Assembly: GCF_027580225.2 (NCBI RefSeq)
Contig: NC_073340.2
Coordinates: forward strand, 32,190,501-32,254,500
Source of the DNA: Misgurnus anguillicaudatus
Lineage: Eukaryota > Chordata > Actinopteri > Cypriniformes > Cobitidae
DNA: 64,000 nucleotides
Direction of reading: 5' to 3'
In this document: positions 23,110-34,325 of the stretch, piece after piece
Numbering within the stretch: position 1 is the stretch's first letter
Layout of the letters: every line of letters begins with the position of its first letter
Notes under the pieces: model-generated
What the model saw: the letters and a program-made list of their open reading frames with translations, nothing else
Database searches by the model: none
What the model was told of the DNA's origin: nothing
Made by a program: the position numbers and the translations under genes

Positions 23110-24133
23110 ACTGTGGTAGATATCATAGTATTTATTATAAAAACCTGTAGTTATACTTGGCGACAACCATTACACATCATCAACCCAGAAGGCACTATGC
23201 ACAAAACATAATAGTGGTCTCCACAGCTTAAAGTGAGTATAACATGTTGGGATTTTATGAAAGTAATGAAAATATTTAATGCGTTTCGGTCAATAGATTT
23301 TAGTAGTAAAAGGCAAATCTAGAGTATTAAAGCCTACAAGTCTTCATAGTTGATGTACCCTTTAAAAGAATGCACTTTTTTGAGTGTAGATACAACAATA
23401 AACAGCCTGATAGTATGTATTCATGAGAGATACATCATTAAAAAGGGTAGCATTCTCTTTATAGCCCTAATTAATGGAGTCTCGCTTTACAAGCATCTAA
23501 ACAATAATGATTGTCTTATGTTAAAGAGAAACCACAAACATCATTACCCTACATTTTCTTCCTCTTTAGCACAGATCAGTGTTGGAAAGGCACTGACCAA
23601 AAGTTCCCGTAGACGGCTATTAACTTCTGTAAAATCTTTTTCCAGAAGTTTAGCAGCTCAGCTTTTTTTCAAAATAGTGTAGCTTTTCAATAACAAAAAC
23701 ATTTTCAACAAATATCAGTGTAGTAGGACAAAATGTTATTTTCTAACAAGTAACTGTGTAGCATCTTATGAACTAAGTGTACTGACCAAAAAACAGATGC
23801 ACTTTTATTGAACACGTCCAATTTATTTTCTGAATGGTTCGTTTAGTAGAACAGATAAAAATAGTTTGGTACTTATGTGGGTATGGGTTGACTTATCACT
23901 AATGACAGCTGCACAAATCGAAACAAAACAAAACTATCACACTTGGGATAATGAGGATATTTACAGACTGAATATATCACTGATTGTCTATTGTATGGTG
24001 TGTTTTAACTACCCTACCTAAGAGAAGTTAAAGTCTCTTCCAAGACAGAAAAAGGCATCTATGATATTTGTTATTGATTGATCAGTTGAACGCTCAATCA
24101 TTAGCATTTGTCAAGCCAGTCTGATTAAACAAT

Positions 24134-24136
<3 letters not shown>
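23110..24136. other. No gene seen
   Basis: AT-rich sequence. A 110-codon open frame at 23350-23682 has no recognisable motif. Confidence 0.5.
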
Positions 24137-24169
<33 letters not shown>

Positions 24170-24203
24170 AAGAGAGAGAGAGAGAGATAGAGAGAGAGAG
24201 AGA
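24137..24203. repeat. (AG)n microsatellite, interrupted
   Basis: AG units with an AAAGAA interruption near 24165 and a GATAG interruption near 24187. Confidence 0.95.
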
Positions 24204-24409
24204 TACCACGGTTCCTTTTCTCAGCGGCTCTCTCTCTTACTCTGTCTCTCTCGCTCTCGACTATGTTGTTTGATTCATGCCAGCTGATTCACACTCCTCC
24301 ATATACTGTGCGAAGGAACCCTCGTCCCCATCTATAATTCACAGCATCCCTCTCTCTATTTCTCTCTGTGTATCTCCATTGCCTCGCTTACTGACCGTAT
24401 CTTGTGCAG

Positions 24410-24472
24410 CTTTCGAAGCATTGGGTAACACATTACGGCATTTAGAGGAGAGGAATCTTCGAAAGCAAGCAG
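24410..24472 (+). other. Candidate 63-bp internal exon
   Basis: A long CT-rich tract (24340-24400) with a branch-like CTGAC leads to TTGTGCAG at 24402-24409. The 63-bp segment ends GCAG and is followed by GTAAGAGA, a near-consensus donor. Only one of the three frames is open through it. That frame enters in phase 1 and reads FEALGNTLRHLEERNLRKQA. I do not recognise the peptide and see no neighbouring exon, so this is a weak call that could be chance. Confidence 0.28.
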
Positions 24473-25246
24473 GTAAGAGAGAATTCCGTTCCTTTCAATG
24501 CAAACTTCTCCATTTTGGAGAAGCTAATGAAATATCAAACGAATATTGATGGATTGAGATGCTGGTTTATGGATGCTGTGTTTAATTCTGCCATACAGAG
24601 TTAAGTTAGTGAATATAGATATAAATGCACAGGGTGGAGCGATACGGAGAGTTATAAGGAGATGGAAAGTGAAAGACAGATGTTGGTTAATTTGATGGGA
24701 AGGGGAGCACTCGGTATTGCCTCGCATGCAACGTGTTGTGCAATTAGAGATGCTTTCTGAGAAAGTTATATTGCTCGTGTCGTGCGCACACGTGCGTGTG
24801 TGCATGTGTGTGAGTGTAAGCATCTGCTTGTTGTCATATGACTATTTTTCATCTGTAAACACCACATGCAGTTTTGACGGGCTCTTCTTATTCAGTTGAA
24901 GATGGTGTCTTTGCATGTGTGTTGATAAGAATAGCTCTTTATATACAGAATAGCTCGGTAATCCGTTTAGTTGTGGCAAAAACACATTTGCATTCCAACG
25001 CTGATGGACTTTGAAACGAACACACAGGCATGAATTAATGCATAAAACGCCACATAATGTTAGCATAGAAGATACATGTTTGATGTGCTGCACTTAGTTG
25101 TACACTATACATATATATATATATATATATATTTTTTATGTATATCTGCTGTAAGGGATAAATATACAACCCAAGCTCACTCGACATACATACCTCTGTC
25201 TACATTTCTGCATAACCCAAAATACGTTGCTCAAGGTACATATTGC
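24473..25246. other. No gene seen; (TA)n at 25110-25132
   Basis: Mixed sequence with TG-rich GTGCGTGTGTGCATGTGTG near 24793 and a short TA microsatellite at 25110-25132. The open frames here are short and unrecognised. Confidence 0.5.
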
Positions 25247-25696
25247 CGGTGTTGGAATTATGTCAAAGATTATTGGGGGGGTCCCCTAGCTAAGCCCCCC
25301 TCCGACCAAGCACCTCATCATTATAGCTCACCGTGACTTCACAAAATAAGATGTGATCCTGGATCAACATTTTTAAAAACACAACATTACCCTTAACTCA
25401 AACCCTAACATTTAAATCTAACAATCTGTCAATTCTTCCAAAAACAGTGTGATGCGCACTTACGAGTTTACATTTATTTCAGACAAAAATCTTTTGAATT
25501 AGTTTATTGCGAAATTGGGAAAAATAATGTACAGTATCACTTTGTGGCAGCTCAGCACGAAAATTTTAAATTTATGTAGTATTTTAATAAAAACCAGGGG
25601 ACCCCCTAATTTATATTTCTGTGCTTTATAGGTGGTCCCTCAATGCTTATAGGAGGTCCAGGACCACCCCAGCCCCCCTCCTCAATTCAAACACTG
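25247..25696. mobile_element. hAT-type element with perfect 8-bp target duplication
   Basis: The left end is CGGTGTTGGAATTATG. The right end on the other strand is CAGTGTTTGAATTGAG. Both are followed inward by GGGGGTCC/GGACCACC-rich parts. CATATTGC flanks the element at 25239-25246 and 25697-25704. It encodes no protein. Confidence 0.88.
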
Positions 25697-25957
25697 CATA
25701 TTGCTGAAAATGTCGATGGAATGTCCTGTAGAGGCGTTTAGTTTTTGTCCGTTTTTGTACGATTTGCTTTTGCCCCTGTAAAGTTGAGATTAGGGGTTTC
25801 ATTATTGTTTTTTTATGATAATTGTATGTTTTTGTATGATTCACTTCGTACATATTTATACAAGTTAGCTAACTCATAAAATCCGTACAAATTCTTGTGA
25901 GATCAGGGTGTCATATGCGTGCAAACAAGCGACTTACGCTGTCCGTGCGGTTTAATA
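25697..25957. repeat. Fragment of a dispersed repeat (GTATGATTCACTTYG family)
   Basis: TTTTGTATGATTCACTTCGT near 25830 recurs as TTTTGTATGATTCACTTTGC near 29752. In both, GCCAACTC- or GCTAACTC-like sequence and a short GATCAGG or GACAGG motif follow. They are two fragments of one family that I cannot name. Confidence 0.5.
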
Positions 25958-26985
25958 TTAAAGAGCACCTATTTCATTGCTAAAAAAAATATTTTGTGTA
26001 TTTGGTATAATACAATGTGTTCGCGTGGTTAAAAAACACATTATTTTCCACATACCGTACATTTTTGTAGCTCCAGATTTCCCTGTCTTCCTAAAATGCA
26101 TTTGAAAAGCTCTGTGGCCCTGATTGGTCAGCTAATCTCTACAGTGTGATTGGCATTAATACCTCTAACGTCAGCCGGAAATGTGACGCTTTTTACCATG
26201 TTTGAAAGATTTGCGCACAATGGAATGGTGACAGGAGTTAACTCTTTCCCCCCCATTGACGAGATAACTCGTCAATTAAGAGAAATTGCTTCCCTGCCAA
26301 TGACAAGAATTTCCGGCTTTCCACAATATCGCTATTATCCACCAGGTGGCCCACTTCCACAACTTATACAACCCGGAAGTAGCGCCTCACGTGAAAGAGA
26401 AAGAAATCCTTGTAGGTTTTAAAGATCGCTCTGCATCTGATCTCTATCAAAAGTCCTTTACAAAAATGGAATTATCTCAGCTTTTTACTCAAAATTGGGT
26501 GTTTTTAAAGAAACCTACCCATATTTGAGAGGTGATAAAAAGAGAACTAATGAGGGTAGGATGCATTTTTTTTTTTTTTTTTTTTTTTGAAAGCAAGGGG
26601 CTGTTCTTTCAATTGAAATATTGTTTGTTTATATATTTAAAAAACAAAATTTTATGGAAGGCATTAAACTTTTGTGAAAATCATGAAAAATGCTGACGCT
26701 GGCAACTTTTTTAAAAAAAAGTTGGCGGGGAAAGAGTTAACTCACAGTCTATGAGTCCGAAGCAGGAGGAATTATGATCATGTTGATCTTGTCTACATCA
26801 CCAATCCCAGGAAGTAAACTGTTGCCTACAATCCGTGTATTTGTTGTAGTCCAAAAAAAGAGATTTACGTTGGAGAAGATAACTCGCGCCATTGTTTACT
26901 TTTGGGTTTGTACCTTTTTCATATCATTAACATGTACTAATACACACCAAAGGAAATGTAAAATCTGACCATTGGTGCTCTTTAA
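25958..26985. mobile_element. TTAA-flanked DNA transposon (AAGAGCACC ends), split by a later insertion
   Basis: The left end is TTAAAGAGCACCTATTTC. The right end on the other strand is TTAAAGAGCACCAATGGTC. The element at 26238-26740 lies inside it. Without the insertion this copy would be about 525 bp. It is non-coding. Confidence 0.8.
26238..26740 (+). mobile_element. TTAA-flanked MITE family (CTCTTTCCCCGCCA ends), copy 1
   Basis: The ends are TTAACTCTTTCCCCCCCATTG and GGCGGGGAAAGAGTTAA, with TTAA at 26238-26241 and 26737-26740. Just inside one end is the subterminal palindrome TTGACGAGATAACTCGTCAA. The interior holds the block CACTTCCACAACTTATACAA and CACGTGAAAGAGAAAGAAAT, also found in copy 2. 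A T run lies at about 26567-26588. Other copies are at 39367, 45313 and 57857. Confidence 0.93.
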
Positions 26986-28194
26986 TGAAACACTGCTGAC
27001 TAAAACATACAGATGTATTTTGATAATCCATACTGTCTATTTTGTAAGTTGCCATTATGCTTTCTGTAAACAACACGTTCTTGACCTACCTCAACATGAT
27101 AAATTCTGACAGTAACTACAAAGTATGTGCCTATAATGTTCAGTATTGTCTGCATTGTAACATTGCATGAACCCACATCAAAAAATTAAATAAAATAAAA
27201 CAGTGCCTTTAGTGGACACTCACAATAAAATATGTACCAGGAGCAACGTATTTCAGGATAGATTCCAATGAAAAAATTGAAGTTTTAGTTGGGAGACTGT
27301 ATCGACCCAAAACCACCCACCATCCACAGACATATCAGTAGTTGTCTGTATGTCCGTCTTCAACCAATATGTGCAAGGTTGGTTGCCACACCACAGCTGA
27401 TAAGAAACCTGACACAGCATTGTAAATGCATTGGCTTACAATCTCACCTCATAAGCACAGCCATAAACCCACTTTTGTAAACAGACCCAGGCCGAGCAGA
27501 GATATCTGTGTTCAGAAATTCACCGAAGCAAATGGTATGTGACACGCCTGAATCTTTCCCCTCTTCTCTGCTGGGGTATTAAAGCCATCAGCTGCACTTT
27601 AGGAGCCAAATGTCTTTAAAAGAAAGGCAGAAGGGTGTGCTATTGTCTGAGAGTGGGTGAAAAAAGAGATAGATGCATTAGTCAAGGATGCGAGCTGTCT
27701 GAGGAAGAAAAGGGAGAAAGAAGAACAAGGTTTTCTGTCAAACTGTGTTTTTCTTTTCGGTTTTGAACTTGCTTGAGTGACTTAAAATGGCTTGAGTTCA
27801 GAACAAGCGTAAATGATGCTGATGATTAGGCCTGTGGTGGCCCTTGTTTGTGTGTGCATGCTGACCCAAGCTATTGTATTTGTGAGCTATAGGGTCATGA
27901 ATCACTCTTGTTGATTAAAACGCCGCTAGCATCATGGCTACGATTACACAGCTGCTGCCGTTTCAGCTGGAGAGAACTGAAAAGATAAAGCTCTGCTATA
28001 CTGTGACAACACTCCAGACTCAAAGTATGAAGTCAACATGAAACATCATTTGCAAACAGATGTTGAACAAAAAAAAAATGTTTAAGACCAACTTAGGAGC
28101 TTCATGCCCAACCAGATGCCTCCTCTGATTGTGGAGCCTCAGAAGTGGATTTTAAGACATCATCTGTATCTTTGAAAAGAATTGCACAGATTTT
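26986..28194. other. No gene seen
   Basis: Moderately GC-balanced, apparently single-copy sequence, especially 27480-28000. It contains no coding block that I recognise. Confidence 0.45.
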
Positions 28195-28330
28195 AAAGGT
28201 AAAGGTTGCCGTTTTTTCTTTGTGTTTCTTTGAGTTTGCAGCACAAAGGTTGTGGGTTCGAATCCCTGGGAACCCACATATTGGTAAATTGTATCATTTG
28301 AATGCTTTGTGAAGGTGCTTCGGTTACTGC
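28195..28330 (+). mobile_element. tRNA-derived SINE, degraded
   Basis: It contains GCAGCACAAAGGTTGTG and a perfect B-box-like GGTTCGAATCC, then CTGGGAACCCACATATTGGT, as in the common cyprinid tRNA SINE body. The A box and the 3' tail are poor. It is most likely a SINE fragment and not a tRNA gene, because no cloverleaf can be drawn. Confidence 0.65.
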
Positions 28331-28589
28331 GAATATGTGCGGGGAGCGATTCGTCAATATAAGTTCTTTGCTTTTTATTAGAGAAAAAGTTCATGCTATG
28401 TTGTAACGGTTTTCTACTGGTGACATATCTACATGTGATAGGAATGCACAGGTCAGAGTTTACCAAATTTGACCTTTGGTATACAGTGAAATACAAAATA
28501 TCTTTGCACAGCCTTGCGTTTTCGGTCTGACGCATTCGCATGCGTATTAATGGAAGTCAATAGAACGACAAATGTAGTGTGACGGCCAC

Positions 28590-28908
28590 TTAAAGCAACA
28601 CTAAAGAGTTTTTTACCTTAAAATAACGTTTCCAAAACAGTTTCAGTCATTCATCCACTCGAAACAGGGTAAACAGCACTTTCACATTCGCTTTGCAGCC
28701 CTCTATCGGCCAAAACCGCACTAAAGAAGTTTCCAACCGTCGGTGTAGTTCGAGTGAGAAATACAAAAACTTGCTTTACGGCAGACCTACAATCCAATCA
28801 GAGCCAGCTATGCTGCAGTAGGCTAAATTATTTACGACAGTGGTAATGGACAATTCAGCTTCTAACCTGTAGGGGGAGCAAAAAGCAAAAACTCTAGTGT
28901 TGCTTTAA
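28590..28908. mobile_element. TTAA-flanked MITE (AAGCAACACTA ends)
   Basis: The left end is TTAAAGCAACACTAAAGAG and the right end on the other strand is TTAAAGCAACACTAGAG. TTAA flanks it at 28590-28593 and 28905-28908. The element is about 319 bp and non-coding. GCAGCCCTCTATCGGCC and CTGTAGGGGGAGC lie inside. Confidence 0.88.
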
Positions 28909-28990
28909 AGGGATAGTGACCCAAAAAATAAAAAAATCATTTACTCACCCTCAAGTATTTTAAAACCTGTATAAATTTCTTTAGAAGAAA
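28905..28990 (+). mobile_element. Fragment of a second MITE starting at the same TTAA
   Basis: TTAAAGGGATAGTGACCC followed by TCATTTACTCACCCTCAAG is the left end of a very abundant fish MITE. Its right end is not found, so it is truncated. It begins on the TTAA that ends the previous element. Confidence 0.7.
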
Positions 28991-30850
28991 CGTAAGCCAT
29001 CAAAATCTAATAATTTACGCGAGAGGCACTCGGGAGAAGGAAAAATGTCAGCTGTTGCTTGTTCTCACACGTCAGAATGAAGCTTCTGTCATGCTAACAC
29101 ATTGACCCCAGCGGATCTTATGAAAAACTTTCCATTATTTTACTCAAAGTCAATAAAAAACAAGCAGGACCAAAACATTTTACAACTGATCGCTGTCAAA
29201 ATAGTTCAGCGACGACTTCCCAAGGATGACAGCAGCAATGACAGTGTTCTTAATATGACAAAGTAAGAGTTTTTATTAATGCCATTAATGTTTATTTTTT
29301 TATTAGTGTATACCACTAGGCAACTAAATTAATATAACATAGCAAAGATGAATGCTCATTTCTATATTGATTCAATAGATTTTATTGTATTTTGCGGAAA
29401 AAATGTTTTTATAATAAATCTTTGGAAATCAAATTATGAGTTTTTTTATGTTATTATAACCCAAAGATGCTATGTGAAAGTTTGTAACAGAAAATAGGTG
29501 TTTTCTTCTTATCACTTTCTTGGTATAGAAATCAAATCTTTACCCAAATTAGTCTAAATGGATTTATTGCGTTTTGGAACCAAACTCTTCAGATATTTTG
29601 AGGAATGTTTGTAACCAAAACCATAATGAGCCCTATTCACTTTTTTTAACTACTACGTAAGTGAATGGGGCTCGTGTTCAGCTTTCCACCCTGTGATATT
29701 GGGTTCAAGATTGGGGTAATATTATTGTTTTCTAATAATCCTACGTTTACTTTTGTATGATTCACTTTGCATGAATTTGCACAAAATAGCCAACTCTTAA
29801 ATACGTATGGATTCCCTAGGGACAGGTTGGATCCTGGGTCTTTTTTCATTTGATCCTTTTTTCACATTAAGCAAAAACTTTACCACTTGACCTTAATTTT
29901 TTATATAAACCCCATAGTTCATTTATTCAGGGACAAAACAAATCAATAATAAATGAATGTATAACCAGATTTATCCAAATGATTTGCATTTTTAGCCCTG
30001 GGGGCAGGCTGATGTTAAAACAAACATAGTGTTCGTAGCCATTTGTGTTTGAAGTTTAAAGCAAATGTTCATGCACCTTGCATTAATTGTATTGCAAAAA
30101 GTGGGTATTGAACCTAAATCCAGCCTGGAGCCACAGCCATTTTTATTTTAAATCAGTATGCACCACTGCATTGTAGACTAGAAAAGACACGGAGTCAATT
30201 TAGATTTCATGTTCATTTAAAATGAAGGTTTGTTTATGTTTGTGGTTGAACGGGTCATTTCTGATGGTGATGTCCAACTATTATTTTCATCATGGCTGTG
30301 TTGATCTCCGTGCTGGATCATTAGATGTTCATTAAGCTCTTACTGATGACACTAATGTTTATTAGAAACGGGTCTGAACTGCATCAAATAACCGAGTGAC
30401 TCTGCTCGCAGGGTTTCATCCAAAATGACTTTTTGGCCATGACTGGAGTTGATAATGAGAGCTAAACCATGACTGGATATTAGATAGGTTGTTTAGCAGT
30501 TGTGAGCGTTGTTGGTAATATAAATAATTAAACTTTACTGATGTTTGTTAGAGGCGTAAACATAGACAATTCATTTATTAATTTATCCTAACCATGCTTA
30601 ATGTTTGTAGGAATCTTTGGTACCAACATTGCAGTTTTGCTAGTGGCCTGTGGTGGCGCTGTTCTACCATTAGAAGGGCTATTTTCAAAATGGCTATATT
30701 TTAAAAAGGTATTACGTAGTGCTTTTCTGAGTTTTGCATTGTTGCAGTTTTACAGAAAATACATTTTACAATGTATGACACTGTATATGGCAGCAATTGT
30801 AAGAGTAGTATGCACCCTATGCAAAATGCAAGTTTGTTTTCAATCTATGT
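28991..30850. other. No gene seen
   Basis: AT-rich, mostly unplaced sequence. A second fragment of the GTATGATTCACTTYG family lies near 29750-29830. An 85-codon open frame at 30601-30858 is unrecognised and runs into the next transposon. Confidence 0.45.
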
Positions 30851-31315
30851 TTGGGTAAAATATGGACAAACCAAACCGCTGTGTTTAAATAAACCTATAC
30901 TGGGTTGTTTCAACCCAAAATATAGCCTTGTTTTAACTCATGGTTAGGTTAAATATGGACATTTTCAAAGTTAATTTAAATGATGTTTTATTAAGGTTCG
31001 GGAGGAACACGATCAGATAATTAACTAATTCGACACATGTGCATCTCATTAGGTTATCAGCCAAACACTACATATACAGACATCCTACCTACCTCAGTTT
31101 TGAGATCGTTTTCCGACATCCCTCCACCACCCCAACTCGCCACGCCAATCTGTTCTATCCCACTTGGGATTGGGGAGTTCTCCGGGTTCGGGCGGGTTCG
31201 GGAGTTCACCCGGATTCGGAGTTCGAGCTTTACGAGCCCTCCCCCAGGACAAGCACGCCAGATGTAAGGGCGAACTCGTGAAACCAACATTTGGGTTCGT
31301 CCATATTTTACCCAA
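30851..31315. mobile_element. TTGGGTAAAATATGGAC-ended element with an extra GC-rich block
   Basis: A perfect 17-bp inverted repeat, TTGGGTAAAATATGGAC, lies at 30851-30867 and 31299-31315. The left 140 bp match the shorter copy at 43629-43772. About 300 bp of GC-richer sequence (roughly 30995-31290), with GGTTCGGG motifs, are present only here. Confidence 0.8.
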
Positions 31316-31490
31316 CCATGGATAACAACCCCATCTGTGAACTGTGCCCAATTTTTGGAAATATGGAATACCGTATATAACCTATAAAAACCACTATGTT
31401 TGCCAAAGTAAGCTTAGTATGTGAAGTACTTTATCCCACAATGCAATGCACTCAATTTAAGTAAGCAAGTCTTCCTTTCTGAACAGGTAC

Positions 31491-31605
31491 ATTTACATTA
31501 TTAATTTGGCTTTGACTTTCAAGCATTCGAGCTATATATTATCCCAAGGACCTAAACCCGCAATTTTTGCATTGTTTACTCAAAGCTTTACCATTTAGGG
31601 CAGGA
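31491..31605 (-). mobile_element. tRNA-derived SINE, degraded
   Basis: On the minus strand are GGTAAAGCTTTGAG, a B-box-like GGGTTTAGGTCCTTGG, and a tail with CGAATGCTTGAAAGTC and AATGTAAATG. The order matches the SINE at 13321-13450 with more changes. Confidence 0.6.
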
Positions 31606-32382
31606 ACATAGCAATAGTCTTAAAGTCTTGTAGAATTATCTTATCCATCATAAATAATTCATTTTATAATAACATATTGTAATTTAAATGTATCTTAATT
31701 TCAGCCACACGAGAAAGCTCCACAGCTGTTATTCAACAGTTTTTATGTTGTTATAATGATGTCTGTTACATCATTAGTATATTGTTACTGTATTTAAAGC
31801 TGAGCTGATAAAGTATATAGCTTATACTGTGATTTATGATACAGTATTCACTCAAGGCCATAGATACTAGCTGATGTCCGTTTCAATTAAACTGCATGTT
31901 CACTGTTGCGGTGAGATATTGTATATTCAATCTGTATGATTGTACATTTATGAGATATAATGAATGAGGCTTTTCTGGATTCTGATGTTTTATTCTGTTA
32001 TCCGCTCATTGGGTTGTTATGCCTTGCAGCGAATAGATGTGTGCTGAATGGATTATGACTTTTTTCTTATGCACACACGCATTAGAGCTGAATGATATAT
32101 TGAATATTTTAAATATATTTGCCATGCTGTTGTTCCTGATGCACATTAGCGACATGTACATCAATGGGTTTTTATTTGCTTTCATGATGTCATAATTAGA
32201 TTTGCCTGCCTTTTAGGCATCCATGTGTTCCTAAACATTGACAAAATCATCTTTTAGCAGATGCATTTAATAGTCTTTCCAGAAAACAGACCAAAATATT
32301 GTTGACATATACAGATTTTTTATTTTGAATCAATAGGAAATATGTCAACCTAGAAAAAAATCTACAGTTGAAGTGCATTCAT
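31606..32382. other. No gene seen
   Basis: AT-rich, apparently single-copy sequence. Confidence 0.5.
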
Positions 32383-32847
32383 TTTAAAGTCCCTATAAAG
32401 TTAACCTTTTATATTTTCTAATTTTCCAGCTCCCCTGGAGTTAAACATTCGATTTTTACCATTTTGAAATCCATTCATCCGATCTCCGGGTCTGGCTGTA
32501 CCACTTTTAGCATAGCTTAGCATAATCTATTGAATCTGATTAGACCATTAGCATCACGTTCAAAAATAGAGTTTTGATATTTTTTCGATTTAAAACTTGA
32601 CTCTTCTGTAGTTACATTGTGTACTAAGACCGACAGAAAATTTTAAGTTGCGATTTTCTAGGCAGATATGGGTATGAACCATGCTCTCATTCTGGTGTAA
32701 TAATCAAGGATTTGATTACGCAATGATATTACGCAGCAGCCGCAAATAGTCCCCTTAGTAACCTTCAATAGCAGGGGACTATTTTTGGGCACTTCGTAAT
32801 ATCATTGCGCCTCCTCCGAGCACATTTTACTTTATAGGGACTTTAAA
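32383..32847. mobile_element. MITE with TTTAAAGTCCCTATAAAGT ends
   Basis: A perfect 19-bp inverted repeat lies at 32383-32401 and 32829-32847. The interior includes CCGATCTCCGGGTCTGGC and TTTTAGCATAGCTTAGCATA, which I recall from an abundant zebrafish element. The right half has an internal inverted repeat around AATAGTCCCC/GGGGACTATT and AATATCATTGCG. Confidence 0.9.
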
Positions 32848-32896
32848 TTTCCTGTCATTTGTCCCAGTTTAGACTCACTACTTATATATTTTATGA

Positions 32897-33262
<366 letters not shown>

Positions 33263-33910
33263 TATATATATATATATTGCTTTTAGTGTATTCATTCTTT
33301 TTAAAGGGCACAATATACAATGTTTGTATTAAAATATCCAAAAATCACTAGCACACTTTTACATACTGGGTTCACAAGTGTACATTATCCCGAATGTTTT
33401 CAGTCTTTAAATTCAGAGAATTTGGGGGTTTTAACCAATGTCCCGCCCCTGTTCATAGGGTTGCTTGTCAATGGCGTAATTTCTGGGTCATCCTTGTTTC
33501 TGCTTTTGCTGTCAAAGAAACCTTTTTGATTTTGTGGCACTGCGCAGACCAATCGACTTACAGTATGACAATACAGTATCCCAAGAGTGATTTCAAAGCA
33601 GTACTGTTGCATCACTCTCATGATATTTGTAATACATGAAGTGTCTAATGTCTTTTTTAGGAAGACTATATGCTTCTCCATCACTGTCTGTAACAACACA
33701 AACCAATTTGAATTGTTAATGCAGGTCTGTCTATAGATGTAAACACACATAGCTTAAGGCACTAAAGATCTTACTGTAGTTTCCCAGAAGTAGAACATTG
33801 ATGGAAAGCACATCGACTGTTTTGGCCCGTGTGTTTCAACAGAGCCAGGACTCCCACCGCTCCTGGACTATGACTGGACAAAAGATGTTATGAAAGAATG
33901 TACAGCATGG
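33263..33910. other. No gene seen
   Basis: Mixed sequence. Open frames of up to 116 codons overlap on both strands and are not recognised. Confidence 0.5.
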
Positions 33911-34325
33911 CTATAGACCCCTTCACGGTTCACGTCACAGGCGGTTCCCACTGCGCATGTCAGGGTCAGAAAAGTAATTACAGCAGATTGAGTTGCGTAT
34001 TATTCGGTATCGTCAAAAATGCCTACTTACGTCGTGGGCTGTGAAAATCGCATCTGGTCTTCCGTTAAGTTTTCGCGATTCATGCAGAATCTCAAAAACA
34101 AAAAAATACAACATCTGTGGCTGCAAGCAATTAACGTGCAGACTGGGACAATGCAAATTTCAAAGAGGCTTGTGTTTGTTGTGCTCACTTCATTTAAGGT
34201 AAGTCATAATTTTTTTGCCCTGTTAGATTAAATTATAAAGCCTGGATGGTATAAACAGTTTGACCCCATGCTGCACACGCACCTGATAGTCATTCAATGT
34301 TTACAAACCTTGAAGGGGTCTATAG
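33911..34325 (+). mobile_element. MITE with CTATAGACCCCTTCA ends carrying a THAP exon
   Basis: The left end is CTATAGACCCCTTCACGG. The right end on the other strand is CTATAGACCCCTTCAAGG. The 415-bp element keeps the first coding exon of a THAP-type protein followed by a donor-like AAGGTAAGT at 34197-34205. THAP domains are the DNA-binding heads of P-element-like transposases, so a P-type parent is plausible. CTATAG lies on both outer edges, and I could not confirm an 8-bp duplication. Confidence 0.82.
34019..34203 (+). pseudogene. Decayed THAP zinc-finger exon
   Basis: THAP is a C2CH zinc-binding DNA-binding domain. The frame starts MPTYVVGCENRIWSSVKFSR at 34019 and runs through HLWLQAIN, matching the domain order MPxxC...C-x-NR, a basic/aromatic stretch and WLxAI. 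The first cysteine of the C2CH set is missing here. The final CSAHF-like block is only legible as CSLHL in another frame (near 34180), so at least one frameshift is present. The exon ends at a good splice donor. It cannot make a folded finger. Confidence 0.75.

Noticed and set aside
26150..26528. Two overlapping open frames of 60-90 codons
   Set aside because: They lie across the junction of a TTAA-flanked MITE with its host element and match no protein I know.
28225..28275. Possible tRNA gene, from a perfect B box GGTTCGAATCC
   Set aside because: No acceptor stem or cloverleaf can be drawn. The flanking sequence matches a tRNA-derived SINE body.
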